A stretch of 64,000 nucleotides of DNA from contig OX638316.1 in the NCBI GenBank assembly GCA_951812525.1, forward strand, positions 2,142,630 to 2,206,629, written 5' to 3'. The DNA comes from an uncultured Poribacteria bacterium. Lineage in GTDB: Bacteria > Poribacteria > WGA-4E > WGA-3G. The notes under the pieces were generated by a model. The model did no database searches, was not told where the DNA came from, and worked only from the letters and a program-made list of their open reading frames with translations. This document shows positions 1-9,351 of the stretch, piece after piece (within the stretch, counting starts at the first letter, position 1; each line of letters begins with the position of its first letter). The position numbers and the translations under genes are program-made.

Positions 1-23
1 AAAGTGCGTGTAATTTAGAAATG

Positions 24-128
24 CGTTGGGTTTCACTCGGTATCTTTGAAATGAAGAGTGTATCGACTGGACATCAGTTATCTTTAAATCGCCAGCGGTC
101 CGAGATCATCCGTTCAACCCAACCTACG
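24..128. repeat. MITE-like dispersed element, copy A
   Basis: A 105-base segment begins CGTTGGGTTTCAC and ends CGTTCAACCCAACCTAC, so its ends carry an inverted GTTGGGTT/AACCCAAC pair. Copies with the same ends occur at 13054-13087 (shortened), 23054-23157 and 49177-49280. The interiors differ. It lies 61 bases beyond the stop codon of the minus-strand gene ending at 190. I see no gene in bases 1-189. Confidence 0.6.
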
Positions 129-189
129 ATTAAGTCCTTTCTGAAATTGACATCTATGGATTGAGGTATCGCTTCATACCATAGAGTGT

Positions 190-3100
190 CTAACTAACAG
201 CCTTAGCCTCCAACGCATCTAAAAGGTTTCTGGCGCGTTTTAGGTCTTTCGTATTGAGCTCTTCTGAAAACCAGGCGTATATCGGCTCCAACAACCTATA
301 TGCGTCTTGGTATCGGTCTTGGGTCTGCCATAATTCGCTTAAACTGAGTGCGGCTCGAAGTTCCCACGATTTTGCGTCTTGTTTGCGTGCTATTGTCAAT
401 GCGTTTTGAAAATAGTCTTCAGCTTGATTCTGTGCAACAGTTTCATTGCTTGGTGTCTCGGTTTTCTCTGAAAGCATGAGGTACAGATCGCCTTGCTGTC
501 GGGTGAGTTCGGCAGCATAGGAGCGTTCCCCTGTTCGATCGACGACGGAGAGTGCGGAATCAAGGGTTTGTAAAGCTAAAGTATGTTGTCCGGCACGTTG
601 ATATGCTTGCGCCAGCAGTCCTAAAAAAAGAGGGAGAAGCATTTCAGCCCGCGTTTGCTCCCATGCAGCAATGCCTTTGCAAATCATTGCGATCCCTTTT
701 TCTGGATTATTCTGTTCTGCGAGTGCCCATCCTTTCATTACCGTTGCAGCAGCTTCCCAACTCGAAAAGTCGTGTTCTTGGGATATTTTAAGCATCTCCG
801 TTGCAGCGGTGTCCACTTTTTCTACGTCGCCTTCATACTGATAAAGTACTGTTTTGAAGTGGAGTAAAACTGCGTCACTAAAAGGGTGATTTCTGTCTTC
901 ACCAATCGAGGCGGCTTCGTAAAGTTGAGATTCCGCTTGTGTAGGATAGCCCACACACCACAAGAGTGGTGCGGAATAAGCGAGCAGGGTCATACCCGGA
1001 TCCGCGACATAATGCAGGAATGTAGGGACTGGATGGTGTTGCGGTTGATAGACTTTAATTCCAGCCTCTAGGTGTTTCCAAGCGGTTTTGAACTCACTCA
1101 AGTAATAGAGTGTTGCCCCGAGTGCGCGACGCGCCTCGACTTCAAAAGCGAGGTTTCCCTCTTGTTTGGCAATTGAGAAGCACTGCTCACCGAGTTCACG
1201 TGCCGAGAGAAACCGTCCACGTACCAGATGGGATAGCCACAATCCGAATAAAACAGGGAAACGGAGGTCTTTTACATTGGTACTGACTGAGAATTCGGAA
1301 CTTTCGCTCGAAATGGATTCTTTGACTTCAAATGTGTCTAATAGTTCAAGTGCTCGTGTATAGGCGATTTCTACTTCCTCAGATGCATAGCCCTTTGTTG
1401 CAATCAGTGCTGTTCCGAGGGTTGTTTGCAATTCTAATTCTAATTGCGCGGTAGCCTCAATTTCCTGTGTGTTGGCGTTCTCCGACAAATTTTCGAGTGC
1501 TGCGAGTCCTTGTCTGATGTGTTGTACGCTTTCGACGTTTGCAGAATGTTCTAAAGCGCGGTGTCCGGCATGCTGCCAGTGATGAACCGCTTTTTCGGGA
1601 AGTCCAGCTTCTGTATAGTGATACGCGACCAACTCTGGTTGGAAGCCGTCGCCAATACCTCCGCTGCTATCCTGTAGTACTTCAGCAATCTGTTGGTGAT
1701 ACTGCTGCCGTCTACTCTTGAGCAGGGATTGGTAGGCGGTCTCACGAAGTAGTGGATGCCTAAAGGTATAGCGCACCTGGTTGTCGGGTGTCTCGTTGTA
1801 GTTGAGGATATATGCGTTTACTAATTCTCCCAATTTGATTTTTAGGGACGTCAGATTGATAGATGCATGATTTTCCAGATGAATGCCGGAAGCGACTTTG
1901 TAAAGCAATTCTCCTGTCCATTGCCTTCCGAGCGTTGCTCCGAGTTGCACGATTTCCTTGGCGGGACCGAGTTCGTCTAACCGAGCTGTCAACAGATCCT
2001 GTAAGGTAACAGGGATGTTTGTCGTTTGTGAGCGCGGTGTTGTATTATCGAGTGCGTCGGGCATTAAGGACAATGCACCACTTTCAAGCACCATTTGGGT
2101 CAGTTCTTCAACAAACAGCGGGACTCCCTCAGTCATTTCAGTGATCCGCTTTAGTAGATCTGGCGATAGTGATGTGTCGCCAGCGACATGCTGAATCATT
2201 GTTTCCGTTTGAGAGGGTGTTAGTGCCGCTAACGCCAAGGTACTTGCCCATGCAGGACGTAGGAGTTCCTCCAGGATTTCTCTATCAAGAGCAAAACTTG
2301 GAGCATTTCTGTCTGAGGCAGCTTGTTGATTTCCGTTTTCTTGAGACTGTTCGTTGTCCCGAAAGGTTTGCACGTTGGATCGACTGGACAGGATTGTGAA
2401 GATTCGAGCGTTTTCGATGCGTGTGATTAAGAGCGTAAGAAATTCTATGCTTGACGGATCGATCCAGTGCAAGTCCTCAAGGACGAAAAGTATCGGTTTC
2501 CGTTCAGCCATTTTCAGCAGTACTTGAACAAGTACTTCCAACGTCTGTTGTCGCCGTTGCCTGCCTCCCCATCCTGATGGATATGTGTTCTGTTCGATTG
2601 CTCTGCTATAAGCGCGAGCCCCTATACCTGTCTCCGTTTGTCGTTGGATCTCAAAAGGTATCTCCAGCAATTCAGCGAGGAGTGATAGTGTATCTGTGGT
2701 ATCTGTTTGTGCGTCGTTATCTGAATTTTCCTGTGCTAAGGTTGGGACGCTATAGTCACGTAGCAGATTTTCAAGTTTATCGAGTCGCGTCTGTGCCGTG
2801 TCGATGCTTGTAAACTGAACGACGTGTTCTTGGAACAGCGAAAGAATAGAATACAGCGGGCTATTCTGATAATACGGCGAGCATCTACCTTCTATAACGA
2901 CTGCTTCTGGATGGTGGTTGACGTGTTCCTGGATCACCTGTATACATCTCGACTTTCCGATGCCGGCTTCCCCTTCAATCAGGAGTGCTTGCCCTTTAGA
3001 AGCAAGGGCTTGTGCCCAACCTTGTTTGAGGCGTTCAACCTCCTGATCTCGTCCGATAAGCGGTGTCAGCCCACTTTCGCTGGCAATATCTAATCGGCTT

Positions 3101-3822
3101 TGTGCGGGAATTTCGCCCAATACTTGGTAGATATTCACGGGCTGTGAGATCCCTCGGAGCGGTGGTGCGCCGAGAGCATCACATTTAAAAAAGCCCTCAA
3201 CTAGCTGATGTGTTGTGTCGCCGATGACAATGCCGTTTGGCGGTGCTAATTTTTGCATTCTGGCGGCGACATTTGGCGTTTTACCGACGATGTCAATTGC
3301 TTCGGGAGATTCTTCGGCGGAGATATTCCAAACGACAACGAGTCCTGTATCGATGCTAATCCGCACGTTGATTTCTACACCGAAGGTGGTGTGAAGATAC
3401 GGGTTGAGTGTCTCCATAGCGGCGACGATACCGAGCGCAGCTCTCACGGCGCGGTGTGCTGCATCTTCGTGTGCGATTGGGTATCCGAAATAGACGAGGA
3501 TGCCGTCGCCGAAGTATCGAGCGATGTGCCCGTTTTGTGCTAAAACCACCTCCATGACACATGTCCGATATACCTCTAAGAGGTTCCGGAGTTCTTCGGG
3601 ATCTAATCTTTCGGCGAATGCAGTGGAATCGACGACATCACAGAAGAGGACGGTTAACTGACGACGTTCTGCGCCATGTGGCAATACTGCCTCCATAGCA
3701 AGGGTGTCCACTGCTGGGACTGGAGACGAATCTGAGGCATCACTGAGCGATGCGCCACATTCACCGCAAAATTTGAAGGGTGGATTTAAAAATCCACAAT
3801 TTGCACAACGTTTGTGCTGCAT
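190..3822 (-). CDS. zinc ribbon / class III nucleotidyl cyclase / AAA ATPase / TPR signalling protein
   Basis: This 1210-residue protein begins with a zinc ribbon (C6, C9, C19, C22). A class III adenylate/guanylate cyclase domain follows (about residues 50-230) with the metal-binding aspartates in CDVVDST and the FGDGI turn. Next is an AAA/NB-ARC-like ATPase with Walker A GEAGIGKS near residue 285, and then a long TPR-rich half. The order matches the large multidomain cyclase-ATPase-TPR regulators of many environmental bacteria, in which the ATPase and TPR parts are thought to sense partners and gate the cyclase. The ATG at 3822 is chosen because the zinc ribbon follows at once and an AGGA lies upstream. 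An in-frame start at 3855 would add 11 unconserved residues. The Crp-like regulator at 7618-8499 is a possible reader of cyclic nucleotide, but that link is inference. Confidence 0.88.
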   Translation of the reverse strand: MQHKRCANCGFLNPPFKFCGECGASLSDASDSSPVPAVDTLAMEAVLPHGAERRQLTVLFCDVVDSTAFAERLDPEELRNLLEVYRTCVMEVVLAQNGHIARYFGDGILVYFGYPIAHEDAAHRAVRAALGIVAAMETLNPYLHTTFGVEINVRISIDTGLVVVWNISAEESPEAIDIVGKTPNVAARMQKLAPPNGIVIGDTTHQLVEGFFKCDALGAPPLRGISQPVNIYQVLGEIPAQSRLDIASESGLTPLIGRDQEVERLKQGWAQALASKGQALLIEGEAGIGKSRCIQVIQEHVNHHPEAVVIEGRCSPYYQNSPLYSILSLFQEHVVQFTSIDTAQTRLDKLENLLRDYSVPTLAQENSDNDAQTDTTDTLSLLAELLEIPFEIQRQTETGIGARAYSRAIEQNTYPSGWGGRQRRQQTLEVLVQVLLKMAERKPILFVLEDLHWIDPSSIEFLTLLITRIENARIFTILSSRSNVQTFRDNEQSQENGNQQAASDRNAPSFALDREILEELLRPAWASTLALAALTPSQTETMIQHVAGDTSLSPDLLKRITEMTEGVPLFVEELTQMVLESGALSLMPDALDNTTPRSQTTNIPVTLQDLLTARLDELGPAKEIVQLGATLGRQWTGELLYKVASGIHLENHASINLTSLKIKLGELVNAYILNYNETPDNQVRYTFRHPLLRETAYQSLLKSRRQQYHQQIAEVLQDSSGGIGDGFQPELVAYHYTEAGLPEKAVHHWQHAGHRALEHSANVESVQHIRQGLAALENLSENANTQEIEATAQLELELQTTLGTALIATKGYASEEVEIAYTRALELLDTFEVKESISSESSEFSVSTNVKDLRFPVLFGLWLSHLVRGRFLSARELGEQCFSIAKQEGNLAFEVEARRALGATLYYLSEFKTAWKHLEAGIKVYQPQHHPVPTFLHYVADPGMTLLAYSAPLLWCVGYPTQAESQLYEAASIGEDRNHPFSDAVLLHFKTVLYQYEGDVEKVDTAATEMLKISQEHDFSSWEAAATVMKGWALAEQNNPEKGIAMICKGIAAWEQTRAEMLLPLFLGLLAQAYQRAGQHTLALQTLDSALSVVDRTGERSYAAELTRQQGDLYLMLSEKTETPSNETVAQNQAEDYFQNALTIARKQDAKSWELRAALSLSELWQTQDRYQDAYRLLEPIYAWFSEELNTKDLKRARNLLDALEAKAVS

Positions 3823-3915
3823 GATGTTTTTTGTCCTGCCACGGGACGAGTACAAAATATGCGCGGTGGGGTTAGAAACCGCACCTACCGGTTTTTTAGT
3901 GAACCTCGGAAGTAT

Positions 3916-3938
3916 CGCAAACTAACAGCTTGCGGTAC
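3916..3938. repeat. dispersed hairpin motif CGCAAACTAACAGCTTGCGGTAC
   Basis: This is a short imperfect hairpin, part of a family with copies at 34401-34424 and 39579-39602 that read CCACAAACTAACAGTTTGTG followed by GTAC. Here the arms have changed on both sides (CGCAA/TTGCG) so that pairing is kept. Just before it, 3863-3890 carries another dispersed motif, GTTAGAAACCGCACCTACCG, which is also present at 13111-13130. Confidence 0.5.
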
Positions 3939-3981
3939 AAGTCCTCTTTATCAAACTCGGGTTAGCGGAGTTCTGAAAAAA

Positions 3982-4698
3982 TCACTTTCTGAACTGGTTC
4001 AAGTATTCTTCAAGTTCGGTGTCGCGAGGATCCAACTTGTAAGCTTCTTGGTAGTTGTCGAGTGCCCTATCGGTTTTGCCTACCTTCATAAAAAAAGAGC
4101 CGAGGTTTCGATAGGCGACGCTGTGTGTTGGTTTCAAGTCTAATGCACGATAGTAGTGATCTCGGGCTCGCAACAGATAGACTTTTGTTTCTCCAATGAG
4201 GATGTTCACGGTGGTTTCATTTTCCCAACGTTGTCGATACACCTCGCCGCCGAGTTGTTTGGCGTGTGCCTCGATGGCATCGGCGACTGCTTCATCTCGT
4301 GTTTTGAGTACGATGACACCGGAGGTCGTTTTAGCAACGGCGGCTTTAAGTTCTGCTACTGCCTGGTCTGGTGTTTCTGCTCTTAGTTCTTTTTCCCATG
4401 AGGGCCAACTGGGTCCAGCGTATTTGAGACCTTGCTCGTAATAAACGGTCCCAAGGTCGTTATAGATTTCAGCATTTTCAGGACGCATTTTTAGCGCAGT
4501 GCTGTAAAGTTCGATGGCTTGTTTATATTTCCCGGCGTTGAAGGCATCTGTCGCGTGGGTGCGGAGTTGTTTAAATTCCTCACTTTCCAAGTTGACAGCA
4601 ATGCCCAGTTCTGCTTTGTCTCTACCGAAGAAATAGATTCCGCCAATCAGTAGGATGGCGACACAAACAGCGATAAGTGTGGGTAGTTGCAGTTTCAT
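3982..4698 (-). CDS. membrane-anchored TPR protein
   Basis: This 238-residue protein starts with one hydrophobic helix (residues 5-25, LPTLIAVCVAILLIGGIYFF), so it is probably anchored in the inner membrane with the rest outside the cytoplasm. Tetratricopeptide repeats follow: AFNAGKYKQAIELYSTAL near residue 52, and a second pair near 195-230 (AYRNLGSFFMKVGKTDRALD). Between them is a segment of about 90 residues without TPR pattern. No enzymatic motif is visible. TPR proteins of this shape act as scaffolds for protein assembly. It lies between the cyclase-TPR gene and the HtrA protease on the same strand, but the gaps of more than 100 bases do not force an operon. Confidence 0.75.
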   Translation of the reverse strand: MKLQLPTLIAVCVAILLIGGIYFFGRDKAELGIAVNLESEEFKQLRTHATDAFNAGKYKQAIELYSTALKMRPENAEIYNDLGTVYYEQGLKYAGPSWPSWEKELRAETPDQAVAELKAAVAKTTSGVIVLKTRDEAVADAIEAHAKQLGGEVYRQRWENETTVNILIGETKVYLLRARDHYYRALDLKPTHSVAYRNLGSFFMKVGKTDRALDNYQEAYKLDPRDTELEEYLNQFRK

Positions 4699-4816
4699 TT
4701 TTTTAGCTATAGCCTCTTGCTATGGTTTGCCGCGTTGGGCAGATTATCATTTTCTGATTGGATCGGTGCGTTACCATGAATGACATAGGCTTCTTTTGTC
4801 CTATGTTTAAAAACAC

Positions 4817-6277
4817 TTATCTCCGCCGATTGTTTCTATTAAAAGTGATGGGAATTGTTTTATCGACGCCGTTTCGTTCGAAATAGAGTTGCATCCCACT
4901 TTGCGTGCGGATAAGTTCGTCAACGACGAGTTTAAAAAATTCGAGCGAGTGAATTTTGATGTCGTCAATTTGATAGATGAAGTCCCCACGTTTGAGGACC
5001 TCGCTTAAGCCTTTCCCTCTCTCAACGTTTGAGATAATAATACCGGGCTGTCGATATTTGCGTGCCATTGCCTTATCGGGTTGAGAAAGCGTTATGCCCC
5101 ATCCAGACGGTGTATAGTCCCATTCCAACGTTTTCGGTGTAAATTCAGTCTGTCGCTTTTTGCCGCGTCGAATAAGCTCGCACGCTGTTGGTTGGTGGAG
5201 CGGGAGCAGTCGTGTGACTGTTTGAAAATCGTCTTCGCCCTTTATGCGGTGTCCTGAAATCTGTGTAATGACATCCCCGCGTTTAATACCTGCGTCGGCA
5301 GCAGGACTTCGTTTCTCCACTTCTGATACCAAAATTCCGGTGTTGTGCGACATGGACAACTTTTCTGCCAAATCTTCGGTCACGGGTTGGACTTCCTTAA
5401 TGCCGAGGTAAGGTGGAACAACACTGCCGTATTCGAGAATCTGCTGAATGACTTTTCTTGCCTTATTGACTGGAATTGCAAAACCGACACCTTGCGACCC
5501 ACCGCTCGTTGACCGAATAACAGTGTTGATACCGATCAGTTGTCCGTGTATATTTACCAATGCCCCGCCGCTGTTACCGGGGTTAATAGAGGCGTCTGTC
5601 TGAATGAGGTCTTCGTGATAGCGACTTTCGACAGCAAAGGCACGTTGGGTTGCACTTACAATGCCAACTGTGACCGTAGGCTGTGCGTCGCCTATAGATA
5701 AATTGAACGGGTTTCCGATCGCAACGACCCATTCCCCGATCAGCAGCGCGTCTGAATCGCCCCATTGAATTTCTGGCAGGGCTGCCCCAGCATCCACTTC
5801 CAGAAGTGCGAGGTCTGACAAGTAGTCGAATCCAATGACTTGCGCTGGGAATTCCCTCCCATCGGAAATTGTCACGGTGATGCTATCGGCGTCTCTGATG
5901 ACGTGATGGTTCGTTAGGACGTGTCCTTTTTTGTCGATAATAATGCCCGAACCGACTTCTCGGAGAGAGCGTCTGCGTCGGTAGGGCATATCGTCCCAGA
6001 GCCACCATTCAACAAACGAGGCGCGTGTCTCGACGGTACGGATTGCACTTATGTTGACGACTGCCGGACTGGCATGTGCTACCGCTGTGACAATCGCCGT
6101 CTGCCGCGATGCTGTGACCGCCTCCTGTGTCTTCTTACCTTGGAATTCAGCACCGTAAGCGGTCTCACAGCGTAAACCTAGATAAATAGAAAACGCACAC
6201 AGTGAGAGCAGTAGGATGTAACTGTAGCGATGACGTAAATATATCATGGACTGTTTTCTGCCGCAAGTCGTGGTCAT
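4817..6277 (-). CDS. HtrA/DegP-type serine protease with two PDZ domains
   Basis: This 486-residue exported protease has a hydrophobic N-terminal segment (about residues 18-42) acting as signal or anchor. The trypsin-like domain shows the catalytic triad: His in TNHHVI, Asp in LSDLALLEV and Ser in NPGNSGGAL. Two PDZ regions follow, the first with YLGIKEV and GIKRGDVITQISG. The second is more divergent (RGDFIYQIDDIKI). HtrA proteins degrade or refold damaged periplasmic proteins. The start is uncertain: ATG 6247 also fits and gives 476 residues. It follows the M28 peptidase gene by only ten bases on the same strand, so the two are probably co-transcribed. Confidence 0.92.
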   Translation of the reverse strand: MTTTCGRKQSMIYLRHRYSYILLLSLCAFSIYLGLRCETAYGAEFQGKKTQEAVTASRQTAIVTAVAHASPAVVNISAIRTVETRASFVEWWLWDDMPYRRRRSLREVGSGIIIDKKGHVLTNHHVIRDADSITVTISDGREFPAQVIGFDYLSDLALLEVDAGAALPEIQWGDSDALLIGEWVVAIGNPFNLSIGDAQPTVTVGIVSATQRAFAVESRYHEDLIQTDASINPGNSGGALVNIHGQLIGINTVIRSTSGGSQGVGFAIPVNKARKVIQQILEYGSVVPPYLGIKEVQPVTEDLAEKLSMSHNTGILVSEVEKRSPAADAGIKRGDVITQISGHRIKGEDDFQTVTRLLPLHQPTACELIRRGKKRQTEFTPKTLEWDYTPSGWGITLSQPDKAMARKYRQPGIIISNVERGKGLSEVLKRGDFIYQIDDIKIHSLEFFKLVVDELIRTQSGMQLYFERNGVDKTIPITFNRNNRRR

Positions 6278-6287
6278 CTATCGGAGA

Positions 6288-7667
6288 TTAACGTGTTAGT
6301 TTGAGGGAGATGCGATATCCCTCGAGTCCTGGATCGGTGTCAACAATTTTTTGGACTGCTTCGGCGTTGCGTCGTCTCGCCGGAAAATCGTCAGTGTTTG
6401 CGCATCGGAGTGCTATTCTTGCCCCAACTGCGCTGGCGGCACGTAGGTTCTCCAGTTGCACCTTTTCGAGCGTGTCGTAAGCGGTATGCCCGAAGCCTCT
6501 ACCCGCTGGTGGTGATTCAGGGTCGCCCATGTGGCATGAAGGCACACCTTTGAGGAAAAATGGAAAATGGTCGGAGTAGGAATGTACCTTTTGTCCGACT
6601 GGCATTTCGGCGTGCATCTGCTGGCGTGCCGTGTTAAAGAACGGTTCCAATGCGTCCCAGCAGTGAAGGACGATACCTTTGCGGCTCGCGCCGCCCGCCG
6701 CATCCATATTAAGCATAAACCGAATGTCGTCTAACTCAGAAGTGTGTGCGTCAATGTAACGGAACGCACCAGTAAGTCCGATTTCTTCCGTTCCAAAGGC
6801 GATGAACCGAACAGTCCGTTTAAGAGAATCGGCGGCGTAAGTGGACAGGGCGCGCGCCGCTTCTATCACAGATACCATTCCAGAAGCGGGATCGTGAGCA
6901 CCCTGGGAAATGTCGTGTCCGTCGTAGTGGCATCCCAAGATTATCATCTCTTCGCTGTTCTCATGCCCGGGTAGATCTGCGACGACGTTCCACGATGTAC
7001 GCGGTTCGTTGACATCTGTCGTCTTGAGTTTGAGTGTGACTTTTCCCGATCCCCGTGCCAGCAGTCGCTTCAAGAATTCGCCGTCCTCTTTACAAACGGA
7101 TATACCTGGGATGGGTGCTTCTCGGTTGTTTTGAAGACTTCCTGTTTCGGGTCCGACCCCTGGGTGTTCGCTGACGAAGATGAAACCGCTTGCACCAGCG
7201 AGGACGGCACGTTCAAACTTCTCTTTGCGATGTACCCATCTACCGAGGTCGGGGGGTGAGGCACTCAGTGCCATGACCAGTTTATCGGTGGCGGTGTTAC
7301 CGAGTGCTTCGTATTCGCCGGGACTTCCGTATCCGGCAGAGACGAGTTCGGTGGTGATGTCTCCAGCGGGGCAATAGGGAAGTGAGATACAGTGCAGTGT
7401 TCGTTGAATGGGTTCGATCACCTCAAGCGTTGCCGTCCCACGCGACCAACCGGCGTAAGGATACGCTTCAAGTTCAACGTTTTGTAGTCCGTAGCGTTTG
7501 AAGCACGCTGCGATAAAGTTTGCGGCTTCGTATTCCTCAGGTGTTCCGGCGAACCGTGCGCCGTATTCATCGCATAAGACTGTCAGGTTTTCCATTGCCT
7601 CTTGCGAGGTATAGATGTCACCGACCATCTGCTGGTCGATCTGCAAATAGGGGTTCGTCTTGCTCAT
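6288..7667 (-). CDS. M28-family zinc aminopeptidase
   Basis: This 459-residue protein is a peptidase of the M28 (aminopeptidase S/Y, PSMA-like) family. The two-zinc site is visible: HYDGHD and AHDPASG give the first His and the bridging Asp, TEEIG gives the catalytic Glu pair, NMDAAG a further Asp, and GFGHTAYDT the last His. A PA-like insert lies between residues 150 and 240. No clear signal peptide is seen, so it may be cytoplasmic. ATG 7667 (MSKTNPY) is preferred over an upstream in-frame start at 7724 that lies deeper in the preceding gene. Even so it overlaps the end of the Crp-like gene by 50 bases, which suggests translational coupling. Confidence 0.88.
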   Translation of the reverse strand: MSKTNPYLQIDQQMVGDIYTSQEAMENLTVLCDEYGARFAGTPEEYEAANFIAACFKRYGLQNVELEAYPYAGWSRGTATLEVIEPIQRTLHCISLPYCPAGDITTELVSAGYGSPGEYEALGNTATDKLVMALSASPPDLGRWVHRKEKFERAVLAGASGFIFVSEHPGVGPETGSLQNNREAPIPGISVCKEDGEFLKRLLARGSGKVTLKLKTTDVNEPRTSWNVVADLPGHENSEEMIILGCHYDGHDISQGAHDPASGMVSVIEAARALSTYAADSLKRTVRFIAFGTEEIGLTGAFRYIDAHTSELDDIRFMLNMDAAGGASRKGIVLHCWDALEPFFNTARQQMHAEMPVGQKVHSYSDHFPFFLKGVPSCHMGDPESPPAGRGFGHTAYDTLEKVQLENLRAASAVGARIALRCANTDDFPARRRNAEAVQKIVDTDPGLEGYRISLKLTR

Positions 7668-8499
7668 AGGTTTCGTTTTTCTCTTCTTGGATTTGCGGAG
7701 GTGTTTCCATTCTTGCCTTAGCAATCTTTTTTAATTGCCACGGATCAAGGACCTGAATGCGTCTAAATCGTTTCTCAAGGACTTTATGCTGTTTAAATTG
7801 GTTGAGGAGTGTTTCCGTTTTCTCAACGGAACTACCGATTAAGTGCGCCAATTTCTTTGTTGAAAGTTTACGTAGGGTACACTGCGCCCCGTGTCCTGTC
7901 AGGGTCTGATTCTGCTTCCGTGCGTTCGCGTAGTTTTGTAGAAGCAGTGCGAGCCGTGATGCGGAACTCCGGAACACAATGTTTAGGAGTAGGTTCGTCG
8001 GTTCTGGACGCGATTTGCTACGTGAAGTTGCGGGATTGAAATTCCTTCGTTTTGTGAACATCCGAGCAATCCTGGCTTGTAAGTATCTCTTCAGAAGTCT
8101 ACGCAATGTTTTTGGTGGCGGCATCGCTAAATGCGGTTTTCGTTTCAGGAAGTATTGGAAGTTCTTCACATTGACAATACCGACGACAACTTCCGTAAGC
8201 GTCTCAGCAGTGACATTCGGGTATGCTTTATCGTCTTCCCATTGGACGGCACCGAAGATTTCGCCAGGTTCCAGCAGTTCAAGGGTGACGGGTTCCCCTT
8301 CAGATGGTGTTTCGTAGATTTTGACGCGCCCTTCCTTGAGTAAGTAAACACCCTCGTCACAGAGCGGTTCTCCGTTTTTCAACCGTTTGTAGGTCGTGAG
8401 TTGTGCGAGTGCGCCGGCATCTGCTTCGGAGAGGTCGCTGAAAATATCTATCTGTTTAACAGACCAGAACCTTTCTGGAGTGTTTTGTTGTTTCACCAT
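7618..8499 (-). CDS. Crp/Fnr-type cyclic-nucleotide-binding regulator
   Basis: This 293-residue protein has an N-terminal cNMP-binding beta-roll (about residues 15-125, with GRVKIYETPSEGE and LELLEPGEIFGAV). A dimerisation helix and a winged-helix region follow (residues 195-255, RKLSTKKLAHLIGSSVEKTETLLNQF), as in Crp/Fnr regulators. The linker carries an unusually basic stretch of about 45 residues (RRLLKRYLQARIARMFTKRR). The short phosphate-binding cassette does not show the classic RSA motif, so the ligand is uncertain. The gene heads a set with the M28 peptidase and HtrA genes. A plausible promoter lies at 8570-8598. Confidence 0.85.
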   Translation of the reverse strand: MVKQQNTPERFWSVKQIDIFSDLSEADAGALAQLTTYKRLKNGEPLCDEGVYLLKEGRVKIYETPSEGEPVTLELLEPGEIFGAVQWEDDKAYPNVTAETLTEVVVGIVNVKNFQYFLKRKPHLAMPPPKTLRRLLKRYLQARIARMFTKRRNFNPATSRSKSRPEPTNLLLNIVFRSSASRLALLLQNYANARKQNQTLTGHGAQCTLRKLSTKKLAHLIGSSVEKTETLLNQFKQHKVLEKRFRRIQVLDPWQLKKIAKARMETPPQIQEEKNETYEQDEPLFADRPADGR

Positions 8500-8569
8500 G
8501 TTGTGGTCGTCCCGAACGTGTATTCTTTTGGTGTTATGGATTACGACTGTCCATCAGGAATTTCAGTTA

Positions 8570-8598
8570 ATTATAGCAGTGTGTTGCCAATAAAGCAA
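8570..8598 (-). promoter_or_regulatory. sigma70-type promoter for the Crp-like gene
   Basis: Read on the minus strand, TTGCTT (8598-8593) is separated by 17 bases from TATAAT (8575-8570). The -10 box is perfect and the -35 box moderate. It lies about 70 bases upstream of the start codon at 8499. Confidence 0.5.
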
Positions 8599-8599
8599 A

Positions 8600-9351
8600 C
8601 GAAATATGGTTTTTGGTTGTTAGTTTTCGGCGGTTAGTGGTGTATGTCTGAATCGAGGATTACACGGATTCCGCAGATTCTTGCCTTATTGAATTCACGT
8701 TGGAATAGAGATGTGCCGGTTTGTATGAGGGTCTAATTTCATAGTTTTCATAGTAAACTGGGAAAAGTGATAGGTTTGAAAAGGGGCTATGAACGTAGGT
8801 GGGAACTGGGTTTTTGGTGGTTTTAGAGGGATGCAGGTTTCATAGTTACTATGAAAATATGGTTGTTGGTTTTTTGTCAGAATCAGGATTTACGGGATTA
8901 GAGAATTTGCAGGATAAAGTGTTAGTCAATGTGATAGTGAAGGGGTCAGTTATTGTGACAGTGACAGTGTTAGTCAATGTGATAGTGAAAGGGTCATGTT
9001 TCGCTCGTTTCAAACTGCCTGTTGTCAGAATCGCGGATTATGCAGATGACGCGGAGGCGGTGTCTCGCGTTTTTTCTCTGAATCAGGATTTTCAGGATAA
9101 AACAGTCAATATGTGTTCAATCCAATCTATGTGCTAAATTCAAATTTACATTATATATGATAACATATTTAGTTTGGAAAGGCAAGTATATTTGTATGGG
9201 GGTATATCGTTGGTAGTGGATGGATTGCATAAGTTTTTTTCAAGTTCAAGTGGATGTGTGCTAAAAGATGGTGAGGTGGTGGCGTAGATATGTTGTTTCC
9301 TGTGAATTTAAGTGTGGATATACGGATTCCTTGAGAGTGGTATGTTGACGG
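8600..9351. other. gene-free, repeat-rich interval
   Basis: No convincing gene is seen here. The 112-codon open frame at 8799-9137 on the plus strand crosses simple repeats and shows no recognisable domain. The interval holds a perfect 19-base palindrome TTTCATAGTTACTATGAAA (8838-8856) and a related TTTCATAGTTTTCATAG (8738-8754). It also holds a 31-base direct repeat (8918-8948, 8966-8996) and several degenerate copies of an AATCAGGATT/ACGGATT motif (8651, 8880, 9080). Confidence 0.7.
8918..8996. repeat. 31-base direct repeat, 48-base period
   Basis: The copies at 8918-8948 and 8966-8996 differ at one base. The sequence between them (GTTATTGTGACAGTGAC) resembles the repeat itself, so the tract probably grew by local duplication. 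Confidence 0.75.

Noticed and set aside
8799-9137. 112-codon open frame
   Set aside because: It crosses the 31-base direct repeat and low-complexity sequence; no ribosome site or domain is seen.
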